A DNA stretch of 64,000 bases, taken from NCBI GenBank assembly GCA_002379425.1, contig DFTH01000013.1:14407-78406 (forward strand), in the 5' to 3' direction. The notes below the pieces were generated by a model. That model was not told where the DNA came from and did not search any database. It saw nothing but the letters and a program-made list of their open reading frames with translations. This document shows positions 6,915 through 16,541 of the stretch, piece by piece (position 1 is the stretch's first letter; each line of letters opens with the position of its first letter). The position numbers and the translations under genes are program-made. The DNA is from Prevotella sp. UBA4217. GTDB taxonomy: Bacteria; Bacteroidota; Bacteroidia; Bacteroidales; Bacteroidaceae.

Positions 6915-7913
6915 ATGAGTAAAAAGAGTTGGTTTGGCGAGAAGTCTGAATACAAGTGGTGGTACAAACTACCGCTACTGATCATCGTCCTTCAACTCTC
7001 GACCCTCAACTCCCAACTCTCCGCCCAGGAGAGCCAGACGGCCTACAACTTCCTGCGCCTGCCCGTCAGCGCCCATGTGGCTGCCCTGGGAGGAGAGAAC
7101 ATCTCCCTCGTCGAAGACGATGCCACGCTCATCTTCCACAATCCCGCCCTCATCAATGATGTCAGCGACCGTACCATCAACCTCAACTTCATGACCTACA
7201 TGGAAGGGGCGAAGACGGCCAGTGCCGCCTTTCTGAAAGCCGCTGGCGACAGGGGCACGTGGGGCGCCACCGCCCAGTATATGGACTACGGATCGATCAA
7301 GCAGACCTCGGCCAGCAATGAGGACCTCGGCACCTTCTCCGCCCGCGACATCGCCATCGGCGGTACCTTTGCATACGCCCTCACCAACGAGATCAGCGGA
7401 GGCGTGGCCGCCAAGGTCATCTCCTCGCATATCGCAGGCTACAGTTCACTGGCCGTGGGTGTCGATCTGGGAGCCAACTACTTCGACGAGGACCATGACC
7501 TGAGCATCTCTGCCGTCGCCCGTAACCTTGGCGGACAGGTGAAGGCCTACGACGACGACTTCGATGCCATCCCCTTCGACCTACAGGTGGGAGCCACCAA
7601 GCGCATCGGCAATTCCCCCTTGCGCTTCTCTGCCACCCTGAGTCGCCTGACGGACTGGAGCGAGGGCTTCGGCCGTCACCTCGCCATCGGAGCCGACGTG
7701 CTGCTCGGTGAGAATATCTACGTGGCTGCGGGCTACAACTTCCGTCGCGCCAGTGAGATGAAGATCAGCGATGCCGATGGCGACTCTGCCCACGGGGCCG
7801 GTATCTCCATCGGTGCAGGCCTCAGCCTGGAGCGTTTCAAACTACACGTGGCCTACGGCAAGTACCACGTCAGCGCATCATCAATCATTATTAATATATC
7901 CTACGCATTATGA
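6915..7913 (+). CDS. porQ: Type IX secretion system protein PorQ
   Basis: PorQ is an outer-membrane beta-barrel protein of the PorV/FadL-like fold required for type IX secretion. The 332 residues start with a signal peptide ending LSAQES, followed by [19 protein letters not shown] and [13 protein letters not shown], both typical of PorQ. Alternating beta strands run to the C-terminal ISYAL. The ATG at 6915 is preferred over a TTG at 6906. The signal peptide contains a 7-bp array (6993-7020) encoding [12 protein letters not shown]. The stop overlaps the cmk start (ATGA); this porQ-cmk order is common in Bacteroidales. Confidence 0.93.
   Translation: MSKKSWFGEKSEYKWWYKLPLLIIVLQLSTLNSQLSAQESQTAYNFLRLPVSAHVAALGGENISLVEDDATLIFHNPALINDVSDRTINLNFMTYMEGAKTASAAFLKAAGDRGTWGATAQYMDYGSIKQTSASNEDLGTFSARDIAIGGTFAYALTNEISGGVAAKVISSHIAGYSSLAVGVDLGANYFDEDHDLSISAVARNLGGQVKAYDDDFDAIPFDLQVGATKRIGNSPLRFSATLSRLTDWSEGFGRHLAIGADVLLGENIYVAAGYNFRRASEMKISDADGDSAHGAGISIGAGLSLERFKLHVAYGKYHVSASSIIINISYAL
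6993..7020. repeat. Heptad array CAACTCT inside the porQ signal peptide
   Basis: Four units: CAACTCT, CGACCCT, CAACTCC, CAACTCT. It is the complement type of the AGTTGAG arrays at 4255 and 36175. Confidence 0.8.
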
Positions 7914-8599
7914 AAAAGATTACCATTGCCATCGACGGTCACTCTTCGTGCGGCAAGAGCACCATGGCCAAGGACCTCGCCCGCGAAGTGGGCTACGTCT
8001 ATGTCGATACGGGCGCCATGTACCGCTCCGTCACCCTCTATGCCCTGCGCCACGGTCTCTTCAATGCCGACGGCAGCGTGAAGACCACCGAACTCGAGGC
8101 CGAGATGCCCAATATCCAGATTACCTTCAAGTTCAACCCAGAGACAGGCCGCCCCGACACGTATCTTAACAATGAGCGCGTGGAGGACGAGATCCGCTCC
8201 CTCGAGGTGTCGAGCCACGTCAGTCCCATTGCCGCCATCGGCTTCGTGCGCACGGCCATGGTGGCCCAACAGCAGCAGATGGGCAAGGACAAGGGCGTCG
8301 TGATGGACGGTCGCGACATCGGCACCACCGTCTTCCCCGATGCCGAACTGAAGATCTTCGTCACCGCCTCTGCCGAGGTGCGCGCCCAGCGCCGTTTCGA
8401 CGAACTGAAGGCCAAGGGCATGCCCGCCGACTTCGACGACATCCTGAAGAACGTGCAAGAGCGCGACTATATCGACTCCCACCGCGAGGTATCACCCTTG
8501 CGCAAGGCCGACGATGCCATCGAACTCGACAACTCCCATCTGACCATTGCTGAACAGAAGGCATGGTTGCTGGAGCGCTTCAAGGAACGCACAGCGTAA
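7910..8599 (+). CDS. cmk: Cytidylate kinase
   Basis: This 229-aa cytoplasmic enzyme phosphorylates CMP/dCMP with ATP. It has the P-loop [15 protein letters not shown], then [32 protein letters not shown], the arginine-rich [13 protein letters not shown] and the C-terminal [13 protein letters not shown] region, all in the Cmk order. It overlaps porQ by 4 bp and is presumably translationally coupled. The next gene has its own promoter. Confidence 0.96.
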   Translation: MKKITIAIDGHSSCGKSTMAKDLAREVGYVYVDTGAMYRSVTLYALRHGLFNADGSVKTTELEAEMPNIQITFKFNPETGRPDTYLNNERVEDEIRSLEVSSHVSPIAAIGFVRTAMVAQQQQMGKDKGVVMDGRDIGTTVFPDAELKIFVTASAEVRAQRRFDELKAKGMPADFDDILKNVQERDYIDSHREVSPLRKADDAIELDNSHLTIAEQKAWLLERFKERTA

Positions 8600-8661
8600 A
8601 GGATTCTGTTCGATTTACGTAATTTTCTCGTCATTTTTTCGGCTGGTTACGTTTTTTTTGC

Positions 8662-8669
8662 TACCTTTG
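8662..8669 (+). promoter_or_regulatory. -7 box (TACCTTTG) of the FadL-like gene
   Basis: TAnnTTTG match 28 bases before the ATG at 8697. Only a weak TTTC-like -33 is present. Confidence 0.55.
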
Positions 8670-8696
8670 CAGCCGTAACCATTAGAACCGAACAGA

Positions 8697-10088
8697 ATGA
8701 TGAGAAAATTATTGTTTGCTACCATGCTCCTTTTGGGTACATCCGCTACCCTCCAGGCAGGTGGTCTGATGACCAACACCAACTACCACATCGCCTTCGA
8801 CCGCATGTTCGCACGCGGTGCCACCACAGAGATCGACGCCGTCTTCTCCAATCCTGCCGGACTGGCATGGACATACGAGGGTTTCCAACTCTCACTCAAC
8901 TTCCAGAAGCCCTGGCAGAACCGCGACATAGAGGTCAACATCCCCGGCTATCTGGGTTCCAACTTCGACAAGAAATACAATGGCAAGGCCTCTGCGCCCA
9001 TTGTGCCCGCCCTCTTTGCAGCCTATAAGAAGGACATGTGGGCCTTCTCCGCCATGATCGGCATCGTGGGCAGCGGTGGCTTCGTGGAATACGACGAGGG
9101 CCTCCCCATGTTCGAGGTACCCATCCGCGCCATGCTCGCACAAAAAGGCGTGACGCCAGGCATGTATGCCTACAGTTCCAATATCAAGGGTAAGCAGTAT
9201 ATCTATGGGGGACAACTGAACATCACCCGTAAGATCAACGACAACTTCTCCGCCGCCTTCGGTATCCGTGCCAACTACTACGACGGCTACAACCGCGGAT
9301 TCGTCAATGCCAATGCCGCAGGAACCAACCTCATCGACCTGCGCCTCGACTGCATCCAGCGGGGCTGGGGCTTCACTCCCCTCTTCAGTTTCAACTACCA
9401 CGACGACCGCCTGACTATCTCCGCACGCTACGAACTGCGTACGAGGATCGCCACGGACAACGACACCAAGGAACTGTCGATCTTTATGACCGGACAAGAG
9501 AGTGCTACCGACGTGAAGGCCATCGCCGAACAGTTGGGCAATGCCAATACCGTTGCAGCCCTCTCGCAGACCGTGGGCGAGGATATGGCAGGCAAGGTAA
9601 AGTCCTATCTCCCCAACGAGGAGACCCGCTACGACATGCCCTCTCTGCTCTCCGTGGCCGTCGGCTATGAGTTTACCGAGCAGTTCCGTGGTGCCCTGGA
9701 GTACCACTTCTTCGACGACAAGCACGCCAAGATGGCCGGCGACCGCCAGAAGACCCTGGACCACGGCACCCACGAGATTCTCGCTGGCGTGGAGTACGAC
9801 ATCAACGACAAGTTCACCGTCAGTTGCGGTGGTCAGCGCACGGACTACGGTCTCAGCGACGACTACCAGCAGAACACCTCCTTCGCCTGCGACAGTTACA
9901 GTGTCGGACTTGGCGGTGCCTGGAACATCACGGAGAAGATGCGCCTCAACGTGAGTTACTTCTGTTCACTCTACAGCGACTACAAGAAAGATTCACAGGA
10001 GAAATACCAGGGCACACCCTATATAGGCAACGAGACCTACAGCCGTACGAACCACGTGATCGGCATTGGACTCGACTACAAGTTCTAA
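8697..10088 (+). CDS. OmpP1/FadL-family outer membrane transport protein
   Basis: A 463-aa outer-membrane barrel with a signal peptide (MRKLLFATMLLLGTSATLQAG). GATTEIDAVFSNPAGLAW near the N terminus is the NPA-type hatch motif of FadL proteins, and many amphipathic strands run to a C-terminal aromatic residue (GIGLDYKF). The family moves hydrophobic compounds such as fatty acids across the outer membrane; the substrate here is unknown. A perfect terminator follows at 10111-10140. A copy of its last 66 bp, with two mismatches, lies at 21456-21521 beside sprA. Confidence 0.88.
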   Translation: MMRKLLFATMLLLGTSATLQAGGLMTNTNYHIAFDRMFARGATTEIDAVFSNPAGLAWTYEGFQLSLNFQKPWQNRDIEVNIPGYLGSNFDKKYNGKASAPIVPALFAAYKKDMWAFSAMIGIVGSGGFVEYDEGLPMFEVPIRAMLAQKGVTPGMYAYSSNIKGKQYIYGGQLNITRKINDNFSAAFGIRANYYDGYNRGFVNANAAGTNLIDLRLDCIQRGWGFTPLFSFNYHDDRLTISARYELRTRIATDNDTKELSIFMTGQESATDVKAIAEQLGNANTVAALSQTVGEDMAGKVKSYLPNEETRYDMPSLLSVAVGYEFTEQFRGALEYHFFDDKHAKMAGDRQKTLDHGTHEILAGVEYDINDKFTVSCGGQRTDYGLSDDYQQNTSFACDSYSVGLGGAWNITEKMRLNVSYFCSLYSDYKKDSQEKYQGTPYIGNETYSRTNHVIGIGLDYKF

Positions 10089-10110
10089 CGCCATAAACCA
10101 ACACCAACAG

Positions 10111-10140
10111 AAAATCCCCGCCACCTGACGGGGATTTTTT
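10111..10140 (+). terminator. Rho-independent terminator of the FadL-like gene
   Basis: AAATCCCCG and CGGGGATTT flank an 8-base loop, followed by a T run, 22 bases after the stop. Confidence 0.85.
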
Positions 10141-10144
10141 AGTG

Positions 10145-10166
10145 CTGGGGCCTGACCCCAGAGGTG
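10145..10166. repeat. GGGG-CCTGA-CCCC palindrome, copy 1
   Basis: CTGGGG, CCTGA, CCCCAG, then AGGTG. It is located 5 bp after the stop of the lipoprotein gene at 10171. Related copies lie at 15783, 16499 and 21308. Confidence 0.8.
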
Positions 10167-10170
10167 AAAT

Positions 10171-10800
10171 TTATCCGCGGGCTTCGGCGGCTGACTGGTC
10201 GACGGGCTCGTTATTGATTTTCACTTCCTCGATGACCGTGATGGTCAGCGTGGCGGAGATCTTCGCGTCGGCCTTTAAACTGACGGTGACGACAGCCTGG
10301 CCCGGGGCAATGGCTGTCACCACACCGTCGGAAGATACCTTCACGATACTCTCGTTGCCCGACTTCCATACGACCTCAATGTCCTTCAGTTCAGCAGGCT
10401 CGATGGCGATACCGAGGTTCAGGCTTGTCCCTACGGTTACTGTGGTCGAGGCTGTGGTGCCGCTGTCGCTGGTAAAGCCGGTGATGGTGACACCCTCCAC
10501 CTTGATCTCCGTCTGCGGCTCGTCGTCCTTCTGCGTCGAGTCATCCTTCTGCGGCTCATCATCCTTGTCGCCCGTCTGGGTGGCGTCGCCCTCGTCGTCC
10601 TTCTGTGTCGAGTCGTCCTTTTGCGTCGAGTCGTCCTTCTGCGTCGAGTCGTCCTTGTCACCAGCCTGGGTCGAGTCGTCCGTCGCAGGGGTTGTCGGCA
10701 CGGGGTTGTCTCCCGAAGCCGTGATATCGTCACACGCGGTGAAGACGGGCGTCAAGCCCATCATCACCACTATCATTAACAGTTGAAATATCTTTCTCAT
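10171..10800 (-). CDS. Ig-like (Big_2) lipoprotein with DSTQKD repeats
   Basis: The 209-aa protein has a lipoprotein signal peptide with lipobox VFTAC, so it should be an outer-membrane or surface lipoprotein. Residues 40-95 are an acidic, low-complexity linker of repeated DSTQKD units, encoded by 18-bp repeats that could vary in number. Residues 97-190 form a bacterial Ig-like group 2 domain (VEGVTITGF, AIEPAELKDIEVVWKSGNES, VSSDGVVTAIAPGQAVVTV). It lies 15 bp downstream of the 1603-aa GLUG protein gene and is likely co-transcribed. Probably a small surface partner; the ligand is unknown. Confidence 0.85.
   Translation of the reverse strand: MRKIFQLLMIVVMMGLTPVFTACDDITASGDNPVPTTPATDDSTQAGDKDDSTQKDDSTQKDDSTQKDDEGDATQTGDKDDEPQKDDSTQKDDEPQTEIKVEGVTITGFTSDSGTTASTTVTVGTSLNLGIAIEPAELKDIEVVWKSGNESIVKVSSDGVVTAIAPGQAVVTVSLKADAKISATLTITVIEEVKINNEPVDQSAAEARG
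10510..10680. repeat. 18-bp coding repeats (DSTQKD)
   Basis: Tandem and interspersed units reading GTCGTCCTT-TTGCGTCGA on plus encode the acidic linker of the lipoprotein. Four full DSTQKD units plus degenerate ones are seen. Confidence 0.8.
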
Positions 10801-10815
10801 TGTCTGGTTCCTCCC

Positions 10816-13800
10816 TTACTTAATGATTACCTTTTTACCGTTCTTAATATACAGACCCTTCTTCGTGGGCTTGTCGATGCGCTGGCCGCTGACGGTGTAC
10901 CAGACGGCATCTTCGTCGGCCACGCTGACACCCCAGATGCGCGTTGCGTCATCGTCCTCATCGATACCGATCGTTCTTGATCCGGAGACGCCCGTAGGCT
11001 TCTTCAGCACAGCCTTGCACGCAGGTACTTTCGAATCGTTGGCGAGAATCGGGTGGAACTCATTGTCCTTCAGCACGTAGTATTCGCCCGAGGCGTAGTT
11101 CTTGGCCCTCAGCACAGGCTCCAGCAGGTTGTTCTCGTAACTCTTGCCTACCTCCGTGGCCGATGCATGGTTCACGACGAAGGGATACTCGCCCGTAGCA
11201 CTGCTCAGCAGCACACCGTTGTTGGCCTTGATCACGCCGCCCAACTCGTCGTCGGTCAACTCGTGGATCACCACAGCCGTCTTGTCGTCGTTCATCCGAC
11301 AGGTGTACACCTTCACGCCCTCAGGCACCTTCACGTCGATGCCGCAAGAGAAGGTCCAGTACTTATCCACAGCCACAGCCATAGCCTGAATCTTGTCGGC
11401 CTCGAAGAAGATTTTCAGGCCCGGCATGTTCGCATAGTCACTGAGCAGTCCCAGAGGCACATGCAAGGTAGGCTCCATCAATTTATCGAAAATCAGAGCG
11501 TCCTCTTCAATGTTGATAAGCCGCTTGGTATCGGGCAGAATGATGTCCTGCACGTGGTCCTCGCCGGTCTTATAATAGAACGCTCCCTTAGCGATATTGG
11601 TCACAGTATAGCCGTTGACTGTTGCGGGGATGACGGCCTTGGTCTCACCCTTGGGCACCATCACTTTAGTGATCTCAACCTCCTTGGCTGCCTCGTTGGT
11701 GACAGCCGTCTCCACCTCGGTCTCCACAAACTCCTCCCAGTTGGCGGTAAAGGTCTTGTCGCCCGTCGAGCCCATGGCGATGGTCACGGTCTTCGTCGGC
11801 TCGTCCTGTCCCTCGTAGGTCCAGCCCGTAAACAGATAACCCTCCCTCGAGGGATTGTTCAGCGCGAAACTCTCGGTCTCTACGGTGTAAGCCTCAGGAT
11901 TATCTTCAGTGAAGGTGACACCCTCATCTTCGACGCCCTTGTAGGTGATGGTATAGAGAATAGGGTCATAAACCACATCGACGGTCACATCGCTGGCAGG
12001 CACCGTGAGGGTATAGACATTCTCGCTGGATGTAATTGTCACGCCCTCACCGGCAGTGAAGCCGCTGAATTCGTAGCCCGTGTCAGGCGTGCCTGAATAG
12101 GTGAGTTTCACCGGCTTGCCCTGGGCATAGTAGTCCTTGCTATTGTATGAATAAGCCTTGGCAGCGGCATCGATGGCAACACCCGTGACGACCGCGGCAA
12201 AGGTGATCTGATGCACGCTGAGCGCACCGTCGTTAGCAATGACATCAGCACCATTGCATCCTATGCCTGTAGCCTTCGCCGTGCTGCCCGCCGTGCAAGC
12301 AGCATAGTAGTTGCCTGTGAGCGTGCCGTTTTCATTCTGGCCTGCGATGGCGCCAACATAAGTGTCGGACACGGAAGAAATGGTTGTGCCGATGACGAAG
12401 TTGTCTTTCAATGTACCAGCATTATACCCTGCGATGCAGCCCGTTTTTTCTCCGGCGACGATGCGTGTATCGGCGAGGATGACATTTTTCACTTCGCCAG
12501 GTGCTGCGATTTGGCCGAAGAGACCCTGATATCCCATATTCTCGTTATAGATACGGATACCGCTGATGGTCTTGCCGCCACCGTCGAAATGTCCTTGGAA
12601 GGCAAAATCACTATTGCCGATGGCCGTGTAGTTATTCTCCTCCCCGGCTCCTTCTGCACCATCTGCCAGGTGGGTATAGGTGATGTCGGCGCCTATCTTA
12701 AAGTACTTGCCCGCGTATGAATTTCCATCATTCACCTTCTGTGCCAGCAGGTCGAGGCCCTCGGTGCTGGAGATGACATAGGGCGTTGCTTCGGAAATTC
12801 CGTCACCGTCGCCCCACGCCTTCACATCCGAAATGATATTAAACGTCATGCTCCTTTCACCAGCGTAGGCAGTGCTCGACTCCTTGGCAGAGATGACAAC
12901 GGTCGCAGTGCCGACATCCACATTATCTGAATAGGCGAAGTCGCACTGGTCGCTGATGTCGGTCGTGCCGTCCATGACGGTGATGGCAGGCGTGATGGCG
13001 CTGCCCGTAAAGGTCTGATCGGCAATCGTGCTGACGGTAATGCCCTCGTCCGTCAGGAACCTCTTCCAGTTGGCGGTAAAGGTCTTGTCGCCCGTCGAGC
13101 CCATGGCGATGGTCACGGTCTTCGTCGGCTCGTCCTGTCCCTCGTAGGTCCAGCCCGTAAACAGATAACCCTCCCTCGAGGGATTGTTCAGCGCGAAACT
13201 CTCGGTCTCTACGGTGTAAGCCTCAGGATTATCTTCAGTGAAGGTGACACCCTCATCTTCGACGCCCTTGTAGGTGATGTTATAGATAATAGCCTGATAA
13301 ACCACATCGACGGTGACATCGCTGGCAGGCACCGTGAGGGTATAGACATTCTCGCTGGATGTAATTGTCACGCCCTCGCCGGCAGTGAAGCCGCTGAATT
13401 CGTAGCCCGTTTCTGGTGTACCTGTGTTGACGATGGAGAGTTTGACGGCGTCGGTGGCACCGGCATAGAGTTTGCTGTCGTAGCCGAGAACGTTATTATC
13501 GGCATAAGTGGTGATGCCGCTGACGTTGTAGGTCGTAGCCTCGCCCGTCGGGGTGATGGTCACGCCTTCGGCCGCGCCGATAACCACAGCCTTGCGGGCA
13601 CCAGCCCCGTCGGCACCTGTTGCAGAACCTTCAGCGCCGATACCGCCGAATCCTGCAGAAGTATAGACGTTGTTCGTCAGGGTGGCATATTCATTCCCCC
13701 AACCAAATATTGCGCCGATATATTGCCCAAGATCACCGGTGATAGCGCCAGTGAAAAGATTGTCGGTCAGAGATGATGATGGTCCATTTGTTGCCCCGAC

Positions 13801-15627
13801 GATGCCGCCGAGATTATTGGCATTGTCACCAGAACTATTTGTACCTGTAATAGTAGCGGCGCTGGTACAGCCTTTAATTGTCGCAGTTGCGCACCAGCCG
13901 GCAATGCCGCCGACATGTGAATGACCACTGAGGGTGACATCGCTACCGACATGGCAGTTCTCGATGGTGCCGAATGATACTCCAACGATAGCACCTATGT
14001 TATGGTCAGCCACAATACTGCAGTTACTGACAACAAGGTTCTTCACTGTTCCATATAAATACCCAAAGATACCATGATCATCAACATCTGAATTATTGAG
14101 ATTGATGCCGCTGATGGTCTTGCCGTTACCGTCGAAATGACCCCTGAAGGGGCATTCAATAGCCTGATTATTTTCTTCTATTATCCTACAACCGATGGGC
14201 GTAAAGTTATTATCCTTGTCATAGGCAATGTTGTCGCCTAACTTAAAGTACTTACCTTCATACGTGTTTCCTGCATTCACACTCTGCGCCAGCAGGTCGA
14301 GGCCCTCGGTGCCGGTGATGACATAAGCCTTTTCTTCGGAAGAACCGTCGGCTCCATTCTTCTCACCCCAAAAAGCTATATTTGCCGTGATGGTGGAAGC
14401 AGGTTCGGCCATGGTCAGTGTGTAGGCATCTTTATTGCCAGTAATAGCGGTACCACTGAGCGTACCCGTTGTGGCCGAATATCTGAGAAGTGGATAATCT
14501 GTTTTTTTGCTGAGCAAGAGGCTGACGGCCTCAGTGCCGCCAACATACAGCGCATTGGCATATTTCATACCAGCATCATAGACGGATATGCCATTGGGAC
14601 TATACTTGGTGGTAGCGTCTCCAGCGAAATCCACGGTGACATATGCACCTTCAGTAATACTGTAGGCGTGCTTGGTTTCTCCGTCGGCATCATCGCCTTC
14701 TATAGAATTTCCTTTACCAATACCTTTGAATTCTGTAGAAGTATAGACGTTGTTCGTCAGGGTGCCACTTTGTTTCTCACCAACTATGGCACCGATATAA
14801 TTATTAAGGACACCGGTGATAGCGCCAGTGAAAAGATTGTTGGTCAGCGTAGAGGGATCTGAAGAATGTGTTCTACCGGTGATACCTCCAAGTTTTGTAG
14901 CATCATAGCCGCCGGAGTTTGTACCTGTAATAGTAGCAGCGCAGGTACAGCCTACTATTCTTCCTTTATAACTAATTCCGGCTATGCCGCCGACATAGGA
15001 ATTACCACTGAGGGTGACATCGCTACCGACGTGGCAGTTCTCGATGATGCCGGCGCCGGGGGCGCCGCCTGTTAAATCTCCAGCAATAACACCTACATAA
15101 GCGTCACCCACAATACTGCAGTTACGGACAACAAGGTTCTTTACTACTCCTGCTGTAGTACTTCCTAATGCGCCAAAGATGCCTATGTAATCATCTGATG
15201 GTTTATTGATTCTGATACCGCTGATGGTATGTCCTTGTCCGTCAAAGGTACCATAGAAGTTTTTATTCTGTTCTCCGATGGGCGTGAAGTTATTATCCAC
15301 GGTAGTGTTAAAGGTGATGTCGGCCGTCATCTTGAAAGTCAGTCCTTGGCAATCGTGAGGGGTGGTCTCGCTGCCATTCGTGGAATAGTTGCCTGAGCCG
15401 TTAACATACACGGCCAAATCGTTGAGGTTGTCAACACTATTAATCTCATAGGCCTCCAACGTTTCGTTGTAACTGATGCTGCCTATGGTCGCAGGATCTT
15501 GTGCCCATGCCGTATGGGCGGTCATGGCAATTAGGAATGTTGCGAGCATGGTTAGAACAGCCCGCCGGGCGCTCATCAGTCTGCCGACTGTCCTCGCTGA
15601 AAAAGAGTTAATGGTTTTAGAATTCAT
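10816..15627 (-). CDS. Giant GLUG / Listeria-Bacteroides-repeat surface protein
   Basis: A 1603-aa protein with an N-terminal signal peptide (LTMLATFLIAMTAHTAWA, about residues 25-43). Three GLUG-rich blocks follow (about 80-330, 440-720, 940-1150) with motifs such as FYGTFDGQGHTISGI and YVGVIAGD. Two Listeria-Bacteroides (Flg_new) repeats with GYLFTGWTYEGQDEPTKTV lie near 780-860 and 1210-1290. A short LRR-like segment precedes the C terminus, which reads WYTVSGQRIDKPTKKGLYI then GKKVIIK. The family is associated with adhesion and surface display. The C-terminal signature is shared with the proteins at 16542 and 62755 and may be a sorting signal. A -7 box lies at 15718-15725. Confidence 0.88.
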   Translation of the reverse strand: MNSKTINSFSARTVGRLMSARRAVLTMLATFLIAMTAHTAWAQDPATIGSISYNETLEAYEINSVDNLNDLAVYVNGSGNYSTNGSETTPHDCQGLTFKMTADITFNTTVDNNFTPIGEQNKNFYGTFDGQGHTISGIRINKPSDDYIGIFGALGSTTAGVVKNLVVRNCSIVGDAYVGVIAGDLTGGAPGAGIIENCHVGSDVTLSGNSYVGGIAGISYKGRIVGCTCAATITGTNSGGYDATKLGGITGRTHSSDPSTLTNNLFTGAITGVLNNYIGAIVGEKQSGTLTNNVYTSTEFKGIGKGNSIEGDDADGETKHAYSITEGAYVTVDFAGDATTKYSPNGISVYDAGMKYANALYVGGTEAVSLLLSKKTDYPLLRYSATTGTLSGTAITGNKDAYTLTMAEPASTITANIAFWGEKNGADGSSEEKAYVITGTEGLDLLAQSVNAGNTYEGKYFKLGDNIAYDKDNNFTPIGCRIIEENNQAIECPFRGHFDGNGKTISGINLNNSDVDDHGIFGYLYGTVKNLVVSNCSIVADHNIGAIVGVSFGTIENCHVGSDVTLSGHSHVGGIAGWCATATIKGCTSAATITGTNSSGDNANNLGGIVGATNGPSSSLTDNLFTGAITGDLGQYIGAIFGWGNEYATLTNNVYTSAGFGGIGAEGSATGADGAGARKAVVIGAAEGVTITPTGEATTYNVSGITTYADNNVLGYDSKLYAGATDAVKLSIVNTGTPETGYEFSGFTAGEGVTITSSENVYTLTVPASDVTVDVVYQAIIYNITYKGVEDEGVTFTEDNPEAYTVETESFALNNPSREGYLFTGWTYEGQDEPTKTVTIAMGSTGDKTFTANWKRFLTDEGITVSTIADQTFTGSAITPAITVMDGTTDISDQCDFAYSDNVDVGTATVVISAKESSTAYAGERSMTFNIISDVKAWGDGDGISEATPYVISSTEGLDLLAQKVNDGNSYAGKYFKIGADITYTHLADGAEGAGEENNYTAIGNSDFAFQGHFDGGGKTISGIRIYNENMGYQGLFGQIAAPGEVKNVILADTRIVAGEKTGCIAGYNAGTLKDNFVIGTTISSVSDTYVGAIAGQNENGTLTGNYYAACTAGSTAKATGIGCNGADVIANDGALSVHQITFAAVVTGVAIDAAAKAYSYNSKDYYAQGKPVKLTYSGTPDTGYEFSGFTAGEGVTITSSENVYTLTVPASDVTVDVVYDPILYTITYKGVEDEGVTFTEDNPEAYTVETESFALNNPSREGYLFTGWTYEGQDEPTKTVTIAMGSTGDKTFTANWEEFVETEVETAVTNEAAKEVEITKVMVPKGETKAVIPATVNGYTVTNIAKGAFYYKTGEDHVQDIILPDTKRLINIEEDALIFDKLMEPTLHVPLGLLSDYANMPGLKIFFEADKIQAMAVAVDKYWTFSCGIDVKVPEGVKVYTCRMNDDKTAVVIHELTDDELGGVIKANNGVLLSSATGEYPFVVNHASATEVGKSYENNLLEPVLRAKNYASGEYYVLKDNEFHPILANDSKVPACKAVLKKPTGVSGSRTIGIDEDDDATRIWGVSVADEDAVWYTVSGQRIDKPTKKGLYIKNGKKVIIK
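11737..12081. repeat. 345-bp intragenic direct repeat, copy 1
   Basis: Nearly identical to 13066-13410 (offset 1329 bp). Encodes the second Listeria-Bacteroides repeat unit and its flank in the GLUG protein. Confidence 0.9.
13066..13410. repeat. 345-bp intragenic direct repeat, copy 2
   Basis: Partner of 11737-12081 with only scattered differences, so the duplication is recent or maintained by gene conversion. Confidence 0.9.
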
Positions 15628-15717
15628 ATTGCTGGCTATTAATGGTTTATTCGTACTTGATTAATGAAGCCGCATCCACTTCTGGCAGGCATCGCGGCGT
15701 AACACCGCAAATTTACG

Positions 15718-15725
15718 AAGAAAAC
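15718..15725 (-). promoter_or_regulatory. -7 box (TAAATTTG) of the GLUG protein gene
   Basis: TAnnTTTG match inside an upstream cassette (about 15690-15795) that is also found before the C10 protease gene at 21220-21320. Confidence 0.5.
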
Positions 15726-15782
15726 GACAAACCTCCACCATTTCCTCTCTTAAATTTTGTTAACCACCCCCATAACTCATCG

Positions 15783-15799
15783 CTGGGGCCTGACCCTAG
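15783..15799. repeat. GGGG-CCTGA-CCC palindrome, copy 2
   Basis: CTGGGG, CCTGA, CCCTAG, with one base changed from the full palindrome. It lies 17 bp past the DUF4143 remnant's stop. Confidence 0.75.
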
Positions 15800-15815
15800 C
15801 ACTAAGTTTTTGGAG

Positions 15816-16370
15816 CTACTTTAGCAGAGACATCCATTTGTCGAGCCAACTCGCCAAAGGTGCAGGACTGCTTAGCAACCCCTCGTTAAACTGAAGGTTC
15901 AACATCGAAAAGCGCATGCGGTAATGGGGAGAGTATGTCTTATTATATACAGAGAGACTGCTACCAGTAATGTTCTCTTCGGCTTTAACTTCAACGGGGA
16001 TAATCTCGTCATCCCACTGTATGACAAACTCCACTTCTGCAGTTCCGGGTGATGTCCAATAATAGGGTCTTTGGTCATCCATTAAGGGCATCATTGACTG
16101 AAGGACTGCATTTTCGGCCATTGCTCCCTTAAATTCTGTATAGTTGGCAATTGGATCGGTTACTACCGACGCAGGTAAATGTGCCAGACGGCGAAGCAGA
16201 CCACAGTCGCAGGCATAAACCTTAAAAGCATCCGTTTCCTCGTAGGCTGAAATAGGCATGCCTGGTTTACTGATGCTGAAGATACGATAAATCATTCCTG
16301 CATCTTCAAGCCACATCAGGGCGTCTTCATAGTCCTTCGAACGGGCACGCTTTGAACTGGTTGATAACAT
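15816..16370 (-). pseudogene. DUF4143 ATPase family protein, 3' remnant
   Basis: The 184 codons match the C-terminal third of the AAA/DUF4143 proteins common in Bacteroidetes: KDYEDALMWLEDAGMIYRI, then the nuclease-like part with EFKGAMAENAV, EVEFVIQW and IIPVEVKAEE. Complete members are about 380-420 aa and carry a P-loop AAA domain first. Here no P-loop region exists upstream, and the frame is closed by stops just before the first ATG. A -7 box at 16447-16454 remains. The fragment is flanked on both sides by palindrome copies, which suggests it was trimmed by recombination. Confidence 0.75.
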
Positions 16371-16446
16371 CTCTTTCTATCCTCATAACAGCACTGGAAA
16401 GTTCGTTTTTGTGTAAGATCTATACACTTTTCCTAACTTTCCGGTG

Positions 16447-16454
16447 CAAAATTA
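16447..16454 (-). promoter_or_regulatory. -7 box (TAATTTTG) upstream of the DUF4143 remnant
   Basis: TAnnTTTG match about 77 bases before the remnant's first ATG. It may be a relic. Confidence 0.35.
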
Positions 16455-16498
16455 CGAAATAATTAGCAAACCACCAAACAAAAACTACTAAATATTCA

Positions 16499-16521
16499 CC
16501 TCTGGGGTCAGGCCCCAGAGG
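16499..16521. repeat. Perfect CCTCTGGGG palindrome, copy 3
   Basis: Stem CCTCTGGGG with CCCCAGAGG around loop TCAGG. It lies 21 bp past the C10 protease stop and is the most complete copy. Confidence 0.85.
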
Positions 16522-16541
16522 TAAAAAAACTCCCATTTCGC

